64,000 nt of DNA, from positions 342,987 through 406,986 of the forward strand of contig NW_019774692.1 in NCBI RefSeq assembly GCF_001039355.2, written 5' to 3'. The stretch comes from Lingula anatina. Lineage: Eukaryota > Brachiopoda > Lingulata > Lingulida > Lingulidae. This document shows, one piece after another, positions 55,341-64,000 of the stretch; positions within the stretch are counted from its first letter, which is position 1; each line of letters starts with the position of its first letter. The notes beneath the pieces were generated by a model. It made no database searches. It was not told the DNA's origin and was given only the letters and a program-made list of their open reading frames with translations. The translations under genes and the position numbers were made by a program.

Positions 55341-55447
55341 AAAACATTAATTACAAATTGATTTTTTAATTGATTTTTAATAATTTTTTCAATTCTTTTT
55401 TTATTTAAAAATTCATTTAAAATTTTATTTTTATTATTTTTGATCAT
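55319..55447 (-). CDS. Small unidentified protein, 42 residues
   Basis: A Lys/Asn-rich frame from ATG at 55447 to TAA at 55319-55321, beginning MIKNNKNKILNEFLNKKR. No ribosome site is clear, and composition alone could give such a frame in AT-rich DNA. Listed because it ends in a terminator-like repeat. Confidence 0.25.
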   Translation of the reverse strand: MIKNNKNKILNEFLNKKRIEKIIKNQLKNQFVINVLKKLSKK

Positions 55448-55523
55448 TTTTAATTATTTTATTACTTAAATTTTATTAATAAAAGATAAATTATTAAATT
55501 AATATAATAAATATTTATTTTTA

Positions 55524-55776
55524 TTAATTTTCAAAAATAGAAACATTTATTTTATTTTTATCAATTCCATAAAAATCAATTAATTCTTTAGAAACTTCTT
55601 TTACTTTTTTTAATTTTTCTATTTGATTTAAATTTTTATTTAAAGTAATTTCTGTTGTTTTTTATTTAAATATATAAATTTATTTAATTTATAAAAAGAA
55701 ATTGATCCAATAATTAAACTAATTAAACCAATTAATAAACTTAAAGCTAATAATATATATATAATTTTTTATTCAT
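55524..55776 (-). pseudogene. Small membrane protein, frameshifted twice
   Basis: A good Shine-Dalgarno (AAGGAG) precedes ATG at 55776. The frame breaks after four codons in an A run, then resumes as a transmembrane helix (LLALSLLIGLISLIIGSISF). It breaks again in an A run after about 40 codons, then continues to TAA at 55524-55526 with KVSKELIDFYGI-like polar sequence. Both breaks are one missing base in runs of six A. The intact ribosome site suggests recent loss or slippage rescue. Confidence 0.5.
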
Positions 55777-56023
55777 TTTTTCTCCTTGTATCATTTAATA
55801 CATAAATAATTATATTGTTTTTTTCATAAAAAATAAAAAAATAAATATTAAAAAATATAATATTAAGAATAATAAAAATTATATAAAATTAATAATTAAT
55901 ATAATTTGATAAAAACACTATATTATAAAAATGTATAGGTTAAACATCAAAAATATTAAAGTTTATATTTTTTTATTTTAAATATAATTTATTAAATTTT
56001 TTAAAAAGAAGTGAGCAAATAAA
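55777..56023. other. AT-rich spacer upstream of the Panacea-like gene
   Basis: About 250 bases with no open frame worth naming and no recognised RNA. It presumably holds promoters for both flanking genes, but no hexamer pair stands out. Confidence 0.4.
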
Positions 56024-56581
56024 ATGATAAATCAAATTTGTAAATATTTAATATATTTAGATCCTCAAATTAAAAAATTAAATTTTAGTATTGAGTTTAA
56101 TGAATTTAAAAAACAAAAAGAAGAACAAATAATTAAAAATTTACCACAAGTTGGTAATGTTATTTTAAATAAATATTTACATATTGCACAAATGATTTAT
56201 ATAGCTTTTAAAAAAGAAAAATTATTTGATGAAAAGGTAATTTGTTTTATAAATGGTGGTGTTGTTTTAAGTGTTTTAAAAAAATATAATTCTTTAATTA
56301 ATCAAAAAATTACTGAAAAAGATATAAAAGATTTTGAAAACAAACATATTATAAAATCAAAGTTTTTGAAAAAATTTATTGATTTATTTAAAGATATTCC
56401 AATTTCAAGATTAATTAATATTTCACATTTAGATCCAGCATGAATTGAAAAAACAAAAACATTATATAAATCAAAATATAAAAAAGAATCAAAAGAATTA
56501 GAAATGTTTAAATATAAAGATGAATATTTTAATTTATGAATTAATTGAAAAGATAAATTTAAAGATATTTTTAAAAATTAA
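56024..56581 (+). CDS. SocA/Panacea-domain protein, probable antitoxin
   Basis: A 185-residue protein. The segment VILNKYLHIAQMIYIAFKKE, then LFDEKVICFINGGVVLSVLKKY, follows the Panacea (DUF4065, SocA) pattern: a helix with a Q in a KLLYLAQ-like stretch, PLFDE, then a GPV-like turn (here GGVV) and a Tyr-ended helix. Panacea domains neutralise many unrelated toxins encoded next door. The gene downstream starts 2 bases after the stop, which is the operon form expected. The C-terminal part with UGA Trp codons is polar and unassigned. Confidence 0.6.
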
Positions 56582-56583
56582 AG

Positions 56584-57135
56584 ATGGAAATTAGACCTGG
56601 TGATCTTATTAAAATAGTTATTCCATTCAATAATAAATATACAAAAGATAATAATAAAGATCATTTTTGTTTAATTTTCAAAGTTGAAAATGATTTGATA
56701 TATCTTTGTCCATTTAATACTATTTATTCTCTTAAAATAAAACAAAAATTACAAAGAGGTGAAATAGATAAAATTATTTTTAAAAAAATTAAAGAAAATA
56801 GAGAAAAATATGAAATTCATTTTTTTAAAAAAATGAATACAATTTTAATCGATATAAAAAAGCATTATCCATTAATTTTTCCATGGAAAGAGTCAATTTT
56901 ATATTTTAAAAATTATTTAATAATTAAATATGAAAATTTTATTTCAAAATTAATTTATAAAAATAATTTTTTAGATATTAATGATGAAAAAATAATTTTT
57001 GATAATTTTGAAGAATTTATTAAAAAAAATAAAAAAAATTTATTAAAAACAACAGATTTAATTAATTTAAATTTTGAACATTATAAAATAAACAAATGTT
57101 GTAATAAACTTAAAATAAATAATAAAAAAATATAA
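56584..57135 (+). CDS. Partner of the Panacea-like gene, possible toxin-type protein
   Basis: A 183-residue protein of unknown family. The first 45 residues read EIRPGDLIKIVIPF, then HFCLIFKVENDLIYLCPF. This has a loose likeness to the SH3-like barrel start of PemK/MazF-type RNA-cleaving toxins (GDI..V.FP..K.RP.LVI). The rest is Lys/Ile-rich without motifs. It follows the Panacea-like gene by 2 bases. A toxin role is inferred from pairing only. Confidence 0.4.
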   Translation: MEIRPGDLIKIVIPFNNKYTKDNNKDHFCLIFKVENDLIYLCPFNTIYSLKIKQKLQRGEIDKIIFKKIKENREKYEIHFFKKMNTILIDIKKHYPLIFPWKESILYFKNYLIIKYENFISKLIYKNNFLDINDEKIIFDNFEEFIKKNKKNLLKTTDLINLNFEHYKINKCCNKLKINNKKI

Positions 57136-57196
57136 ACGATAATTTTTGTTGTTATTGAAGAGTTTTTTATAATGAATTTAAAAATAAATAAATTAT

Positions 57197-58223
57197 TTAA
57201 AAAATAGAATTTTTAAATAAATCAAAATAAAAGTTATGAATAATAATTTTTTCATTTTCAATTTTATAAGGTATTTTATTTTTAATAATTCAAATAAAAA
57301 ATATATTTATATCTTTTATATTTCAAGTTCATTTTGATAAATCTATAAATTTTTGAAATGCAAAATTAATATTAATTTTTAATAAATGAATTTCTATGTT
57401 GTAAATATTAGAAAATTTATTTGTAATATATATATTACATTATTAAATTCTTTTTTATTTTTAAAAAATATTTCAATTTTATTTAATATTTCTTCTTTAG
57501 TTTTATATAAATTATTTATGTGTTTTACTATATGAAAAGATTCATTTTTTGTTTTATAATATTCTTGTTTATCAAATTCATGAATCATATTAAAAATGAT
57601 TAAATTTATATTTTTATCTAAATTTAATTTTTTATATTTTTTAATTTATTTTCAACATTTTCTTTTATATTTTGAAATGTGTCATATGTTATATTATTTC
57701 CATCAAATGTTGAAAATACTTCAAAAAATATTTCTTTTTTTCCTGGAAAAAATAACTTAATATCTTTTCCTGGTTTTGTTTCTTTTGTTTCTTTATCTAA
57801 ATTTTTAAAATATCTTTTTTCAATTAAAAAATTATTTGATAATATTTCAATAATATAATCTATTTGTTTAATTTGATTTTTATTTAAATTATCTATAAAA
57901 TAATCATTTTGTTTTATAAATTTTAAATATTCAATTTCTTGTTTTGATTTTGTTTTAATTTGATATGTTTGTTTTTTAGCAATACTAATAGTAATTGGTA
58001 AACATAATTTATTACATAAAGTAACAAAATATTCTTTATTTAAAAAATTTATAAAAAAAGATGAAAATTTACCATTACAATTATTATTTAAACAATTCTT
58101 TCTGTTTTTAGTTTTTTTGATTTTTTGTTTACAAATTTTTAAAAATTTTTTTGATTCTTTATATGAAAAATTTGTATTTTTTATAATTTTTTCTAATTGA
58201 ATTTGTATTAAATTTTCATCCAT
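57197..58223 (-). pseudogene. Unidentified protein, interrupted by two frameshifts
   Basis: From ATG at 58223 a 199-codon frame runs to 57624. The protein resumes in another frame near 57630, through LIIFNMIHEFDKQEYY, to about 57410. It then shifts again after a TA-rich run and continues as a Trp-rich end to TAA at 57197-57199. The 5' part has Cys residues (CLNNNCNGKF) and FFPGKKEIFFEVFS, which could belong to a nuclease-like fold, but this is weak. Each break is one base in an A or TA run. Between two defence genes, a lost restriction enzyme is possible. Confidence 0.5.
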
Positions 58224-58322
58224 ATATTTATTTTAAATTTGAATAGATATTTTATTCTTTTATTTTTTTATTCTTTTATTTTTTATTTTTTTAAAAAAAA
58301 TATAAAATAAAAATAAAAACAA

Positions 58323-61300
58323 ATGGAAAATATTAAAATAAATTTTTCTATAAAAGAAGAATATTTAGAAAAAAAAATAGAATTAGAATTAAATAAAATT
58401 GGTTGAGTTTCTATAAATCAAGATGAAATTAGAAGAATAGATTATACATATGTTTTAAATGAAAGATTATTAATTGATTCGTTATTAAAAATTAATAAAA
58501 ATATTGATTTATCAATTGCAAATAAAGTATTATCAAAATTAAAAAGTATTACATCAAATAGTTTAATAGAAATGAATAAACAATTTTGAAATTTACTATT
58601 AAATTCTGTTAAAGTTTATGATGATATTTATAAAAAATGAATTAATATTAATTTAATAGATTTTAAAAACATAGATAAAAATTCTTTTCAATTAATTAGA
58701 CAATTAGAAGTTTCTGATGGTAAAAATTTAAAAAGATTAGATATGGTTTTATTTATAAATGGATTACCAATTATTGTAATTGAAATAAAATCTGAAGTTG
58801 CAAGAGAAGGTTTAAAAGATGCATATGAACAAATTAAACATTATCAAGAAAATATTCCTGAATTATTTAAATTTAATTTATTTAATGTAATAACAAATAG
58901 ATGACAATTTAAATATGGAAGTATAACTTCAGATCTTTCTCATTATTTTAATTTATTTAAATATGATGAAAAAATTAAAAATGATGAAAATAATTTTGAA
59001 TCTAATATTTGTTTGTTTTTTAATAAACAAAAAATAATTGATATGATTTGTAAATATTCTTTTATAGATACAAATGATATAAAATTTATTGCTGCTAATC
59101 ATCAAATAAAAGCGACAGAAAAAACAATTAAAAGATTAAATGATTTAAAAAATAAAGATAAATTAGAAAAAAATAAAGGTGGAATTATTTGACATACACA
59201 AGGATCTGGAAAATCATTAACAATGATTTTAATATGTAAACAAATTTTTAATAATTATCCTACATCAACAATAATTTTAATTACTGATAGAAAACAATTA
59301 GAACAACAAATACATACAAGATTTAAAAATGCAAAAAATTTTTTATGAACAGAAAATATAAAAACTATTAATTCTAGAAAAGAATTAATAGATGAATTGA
59401 AAAATAAAGAACATTTTGGAATTTATACAACAACTATACAAAAATTTATTGAAGAAACTGGTACTCTTTCAAAAAGAGATGATGTTTTTATTTTAATTGA
59501 TGAAGCACATAGAAGTCAAAATACAGAAGATGAATTTAAAGTTTCAGAAAAAACAAAAAAATTATTACAAAAAACAGGATATGCAATATGTTTAAGAAAA
59601 GCATTTCCAAATGCTAAATTTATAGGTTTTACTGGTACACCATTAATAAGTGAATTATCAAAAGATACTAGAAAAGAGTTTGGTCCATATAATGATCAAT
59701 ATCATATGTTTGAAGCTGTTAATGATGGTGTAACTGTTCCGATTCATTATGAAATAGTAAACATAAATTTGATTTTAGATAAAAAATATTTAAATGAAAT
59801 GAATGAAATACAAAAAAAATATATAGAAACTTTAGCACCTAATTCTCAAATATCTGAGATTAAACAAAAACAATTATTACAAGCAATTAGGAAAACTTTA
59901 ATATTTGAAGATGATGATGTTATTCAATCTAAAACAAAACACATTTTAAGTCATTGAGATGAAAGAAAAAAAATACTTAACGGAAAATCAATGATTGTTG
60001 CTAATTCAAGAAAAGCAGCTTTAAAATATTATAAAAAAATTATTGAATTAAGACCTGAATTGAAAGAAAAAGTTATTTTAGTTATTACAAAATCTAACAA
60101 AGATACTAAAGAAATGTTAAATGCAAGAGTAAATGATGAAGATTTAAATAAAGTTGATAAAGATTTTAAAAATACTCAAAAATATAAATTTGTAATAGTT
60201 GTAAATAAATGATTAACAGGTTTTGACTGTCAAGATTTAGATACATTATATTTAGATAGAATTATAAAAAAACATAATTTAATGCAAGCAATTGCAAGAG
60301 TTAATAGAACATATGAAACTGATAGTTTAAAAAAAAGAAATGGTTTAATTGTTGATTATGTTGGTATAACTGAATTACTTCATAAAGCATTACAAACATA
60401 TGCAATTGGTGGATTAGATGGAGATAAAATTGAATTTGAATTAGAAGATGTTCAAAGATCAAAAGAAAAACTTCAAGAATGTTTAGAATTAATTAATAAT
60501 TGATATGTTAAAGGTTTATTAAAAATAGTTGATTTTTCTAAAAGTTATTATTTATATGATTTTGTTATTTCAAAAAATGAAGAATTATTAAAATTAGATG
60601 ATTTAGAAAAAAACAAATTTTTAAATTTATGTAGAAAATTAGAATATTTATATAAAGCTGCATTTACTAAATTAACAAAAAAACAAAAAACATTAACAAA
60701 AATTATTATTGTAATTAAAAAATTATTAACTACAAATGAAATTAAAACTGATAATAAACTTCAATTTTCTGTTGAAAAAATTAAAGAAGCTGTTTTTAAT
60801 GCTGTAAAAACAAATAAACCAAATGTAAATATTTATGATTCAAATTTAGATAAAAGTAATTTAAATGAAATTTCTTTATTACTTTGAAAAGAAGGAAAAC
60901 ATTTATTTGATAAAAAACCTAGAACAGCAATTAAGTTTTTATTAGAATCATTAGAATTAGATATTGAAGAAATTTCAACTAAAAGACCAGTTTATTATCA
61001 AAAAGCATCAGAAAAATTAAAAGATATTATTTTTCAAATGGATAAAGAAAAAGATATTGAAAAAATTAAAAATATGATTGTTGAATTATCAAAAGAAGTA
61101 AAAAGAAAAAATGAAGAAAAATTACCTGTTGATAATCCTGAATTAATTCCATTTTATGAAATTGTTGCATCTGATAAATTTGTTCAAAAGAATTCAGAAG
61201 TAATAAGAGAAATAGCTAAAGATTTATTAAAAGAAGTTAAAGGTTTTAAAAGTTGTGAATTTGAAAGTAGTTTACAAGTTAGAAGTAAACTTTCATATAA

Positions 61301-61421
61301 ATTAAAATGAGTTTTAAAAAATAAATATAATTATCCACCTGAAAATATGAAAAATGTTTCTGGTTTAATTGTTGATAGAATTAATAATGAATTAAAAATT
61401 AAAAGAAAAAATTTTGATTAA
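58323..61421 (+). CDS. hsdR: Type I restriction enzyme, R subunit
   Basis: A 1032-residue motor-nuclease of a type I system. The N-terminal PD-(D/E)XK core has D140 (RLDMVLF) and E154-x-K156 (IVIEIKSE), then EQIKHY as QxxxY. The helicase has HTQGSGKSLTM (Walker A, about residue 295), LIDEAHRSQ (DEAH-type box, about 392), FTGTPL, and QAIARVNRTY (motif VI). The last 120 residues form a helical domain that is repeated as a separate gene downstream. The gene is intact over 3.1 kb with UGA as Trp. Confidence 0.94.
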
Positions 61422-61842
61422 AAAAAATGTAAGGAATAATTTGAATGAATATGAATAATAAAGAAAATAATAATAAAAATTCTAATATAAAAGGTATAAA
61501 AAAAATTAAAAATATGATTGTTGAATTATCAAAAGAAGTAAAAAGAAAAAATGATGAAAAATTACCTGTTGATAATCCTGAATTAATTCCATTTTATGAA
61601 ATTGTTGCATCTGATAAATTTATTCAAAAGAATTCAGAAGTAATTAGAGAAATAGCTAAAGATTTATTAAAAGAAGTTCAAGAATTTAAAAATTCTGAAT
61701 TAAAAAGTATTTTAGAAGTTAGAAGTAAACTTTCATATAAATTAAAATGAGTTTTAAAAAATAAATATAATTATCCACCTGAAAATATGAAAAATGTTTC
61801 TAGTTTAATTGTTGAAAGATTTTATAATGAGTTAAAAATAAA
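61061..61842 (+). repeat. 342-bp direct repeat: end of hsdR and the following gene
   Basis: The block 61061-61402, coding the HsdR C-terminal domain, is repeated at 61501-61842 with an offset of 440 bases. Similarity is high over the first 250 bases or so and lower at the end. The copies have diverged mostly by substitutions, without frame breaks. Confidence 0.9.
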
Positions 61843-61894
61843 AACAAAACAAAAAAAAGGAAATTTAAAAAAATTACAAGGAATAAAAAAATAA
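61445..61894 (+). CDS. Free-standing copy of the HsdR C-terminal domain
   Basis: A 149-residue protein. After a short Asn/Lys-rich start (MNMNNKENNNK), it follows the last 120 residues of HsdR closely: IKNMIVELSKEVKRKN, PELIPFYEIVASDKF, VIREIAKDLLKEV, VRSKLSYKLKWVLKNKYNYP. In type I enzymes this part contacts the methylase core. The start sequence is similar to that of hsdM, so the gene may have arisen by duplication across the hsdR-hsdM junction. It could bind the HsdM-HsdS core and compete with or stabilise HsdR. Confidence 0.8.
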
Positions 61895-61896
61895 AT

Positions 61897-63477
61897 ATGA
61901 ATAATAAAGAAAATAATAATAAAATTTCTCATATAAAAGATATTGAAAATAAATTATGAAATGCTGCAAATTCTTTAAGAGGTAATTTATCATCTGAAGA
62001 ATATCAACATATTATAATTGGTATTTTGACACTTAAATTTATTAGTAATACAACAAAATTTGCTTTTGAAAAGATTGAAAAAGAAGGTATTTATGATGTA
62101 AATACAATTAGTGAAGAAGATTTATATTATATTTATGAAGGTTTTAAAGTACCTGAAAAATCAAATTGAAATTATATTAAACAATTTGCATCTTCTCCAG
62201 AAATTGGTGCAGTTATTGATAATGCATTTACATTATTAGAAAAAAATAATAAAGTTTTAAAAGGAATTTTTAATAAAAATTATAATCGTGAAGGTTTAGA
62301 TCAAATAAAATTAGGTGAAGTTGTTAAAATTTTTTCTGATGTTGAATTTTCTGAAGACAGAAAAGAAGATGTAATTGGTAGAATTTATGAATTTTTTTTA
62401 GGTAAATTTTTTAAAGATAGAGGAAAAGCTGGTGGTGAATTTTATACTCCTAAATCAATAGTTAAATTAATGGTTAATTTATTATTATTAAATTCAATAA
62501 AATATGGATGTAAGATTTATGATCCTGCATGTGGAACAGGAGGTATTTTAATACAAGCTAAAAAATATATTCAAATACATGATGGTGATTTAACAAAAAC
62601 ACATTTTTTTGGACAAGAATACAATAATATAACTTGAAAAATTGCAAAATTAAATTTTGTATTACACGGTTTAGAAGTAATAGATGGATTTGGACATTGT
62701 GTTTTAGGTGATTATGCTGCAGATACATTTACAAATGATTTACATAAAAATAAAATGTTTGATTTTGTTGTTGCAAATCCTCCATTTAATTTAAAGAAAT
62801 GAAGTCAAGAAAAATTAATTGATGATCCTAGATGAAAATGAGGTTTACCACCAAAAGGTAATGCAAATTTTGCATGATTATCACATATGTTATCAAAACT
62901 TAATGAAACAGGTAAAGCTGCAATTGTTTTAGCAAATGGTTCACTTTCATCAAATCAAAAACATGAAAAAGAAATAAGAAAAAACTTTTTATTACAAAAT
63001 AAAGTTGATGCAATAATTCAATTACCAGATAAATTATTTTATACTACTGGTATTCCTGCATGTATTTGAATATTTAATAATAATAAAAAAACAAAAAATA
63101 TATTAATGATTTCAGCTTCAGATTTAGAAGGTAACATGGTTTCTAAAAAATTACGTGAATTAAAAGAAGAAGATATTAAAAGAATAACAGATATTTTTGA
63201 AAAACATGAAAATGGCAAATTAATAAATGAAAAAGGATTTGCAAAAACTGTTACAAAAGATGAAATAGAAGAAAATGATTTATCATTTGTTCCTGGTCAA
63301 TATGTTGAAATTTTAGAAGAAGAAATTGATGTTGAAGCTACAAAAGAAGAAATTAAAAAATCTTTTGATGAATTAAAAGAATTATTTAAAGAATTTAATG
63401 AATTACAACCAAAAGTTGAAAAATCAATTAATAAAATATTAGAAGAAAAAAATAATAAAAATCAAGATGATAAATAA
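61897..63477 (+). CDS. hsdM: Type I restriction enzyme, M subunit
   Basis: A 526-residue N6-adenine methyltransferase. HsdM N-domain has KLWNAANSLRGNLSSEEYQ; the core has AGGEFYTPKSIVKLM, YDPACGTGGILIQA (SAM loop, about residue 210) and VVANPPFNLKKW (catalytic NPPF, about 290). The C-terminal region is Glu/Lys-rich and ends in a helix for HsdS contact. It overlaps hsdS by 11 bases and follows the small HsdR-like gene by 2. Confidence 0.95.
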
Positions 63478-64000
63478 TAAAGTTTATAAATTAAAAGAAA
63501 TTGGTAAATTTAAAAGTGGTTTATCACCATTTAAAAAAGAAAAATATAATTTAGGAAATACTTATTTTATAAATTATGTTGATATTTATAGAAATTCAAA
63601 ATTAAATAATAAAAATTTTAATACTTATGATGTTAATGAAAATGAATTTAAAAGATTTAATTTAAAATATGGTGATTGTTTATTCACCGCAACATCAGAA
63701 ACAAGAGATGAAATAGCTTTAAGTTCAGTATATTTGTTAAATGAAAATGCTGTTTTTACTGCTTTTTCAAAAAGATATAGATACAATCATAATATTTTAT
63801 TACCTAAATATGCATCTTATTATTTTAGAAGCAATAATATTAGAAAACAATTTATAAAAAATGTATTAGGTTTTACAAGATTTTATATAACACAAAAAAT
63901 ATTAGAAAATATTGAAATAAATTTACCACCATTAAAAGAACAACAAAAAATAATAAACATTATTGAACCAAATGAAAAACTATTTTTAAAATATTTTAAT
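63467..64000 (+). CDS. hsdS: Type I restriction enzyme, S subunit (partial)
   Basis: The first 178 or so residues of a specificity subunit, cut by the window end. It begins INNKVYKLKEIGKFKSGL, and the first target-recognition domain ends in LENIEINLPPLKEQQKII, the typical start of the central conserved helix. A second recognition domain should follow outside the window. hsdS is often subject to recombination in Mollicutes, so variants may exist nearby. Confidence 0.9.
   Translation, partial: MINNKVYKLKEIGKFKSGLSPFKKEKYNLGNTYFINYVDIYRNSKLNNKNFNTYDVNENEFKRFNLKYGDCLFTATSETRDEIALSSVYLLNENAVFTAFSKRYRYNHNILLPKYASYYFRSNNIRKQFIKNVLGFTRFYITQKILENIEINLPPLKEQQKIINIIEPNEKLFLKYFN

Noticed and set aside
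54724-56023. tRNA or other stable RNA in the gaps
   Set aside because: No cloverleaf or GC-rich structured element is visible; only AT-rich hairpins acting as terminators or leader.
57173-57210. Short plus-strand frame after the Panacea partner
   Set aside because: Only about eleven codons with no ribosome site.

Overview
The window is from a very AT-rich bacterium that reads UGA as tryptophan. Nearly every long gene stays open only if TGA is sense, for example in cysS, ileS and hsdM. Together with the gene content (small aminoacyl-tRNA synthetases, RNase J and RNase Y, FtsZ with SepF, ECF-type transporters, few regulators) this points to a host-associated Mollicute. The species cannot be named from the sequence alone; a lineage near the arthropod-gut Hepatoplasma/Mycoplasma group is a guess.

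Region 1 to 13.9 kb is a dense housekeeping run on the plus strand: the end of an ECF-type membrane protein, cysS, rlmB, a SigH-like sigma factor, secE, nusG, rplK, rplA, metG, hpt, thrS, infC, rpmI, rplT, rmuC, pheS and pheT. Many neighbours overlap by a few bases. Region 14.0 to 25.4 kb is an accessory island with three related giant coiled-coil proteins (one frameshifted, one a truncated remnant, one with a stop in its leader). Two membrane-anchored JAMM/RadC-like proteins, both frameshifted, lie behind the first two copies. Region 25.6 to 51.2 kb returns to core genes: rpmF, rsmH, an FtsA-like gene, ftsZ, sepF, ileS, lspA, an rluD-like gene, rnhC, rsmA, an ssb-like gene, a pyrimidine nucleoside phosphorylase, rny, recA, RNase P RNA, gpsB, an HU gene, a fused cmk-der, ppa, an RNase J gene, a fused rsmD-gmk, and a PP2C phosphatase with a Ser/Thr kinase.

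Region 51.2 kb to the end is a defence and mobile-type region. It holds direct repeats, a fused nuclease-methylase with a single-domain specificity subunit, a Doc-like Fic protein and a 33-codon gene with a structured leader. Further on are frameshifted small genes, a SocA/Panacea-type antitoxin-like gene with a downstream partner, and a type I restriction system (hsdR, a free copy of the HsdR C-terminal domain, hsdM and a partial hsdS).

The core genes show no frameshift that I could find. All the breaks I see (single-base changes mostly in A or T runs, plus in-frame stops) lie in the two accessory regions. That contrast argues against random sequencing error and for decay, phase variation or slippage rescue in the accessory genes.
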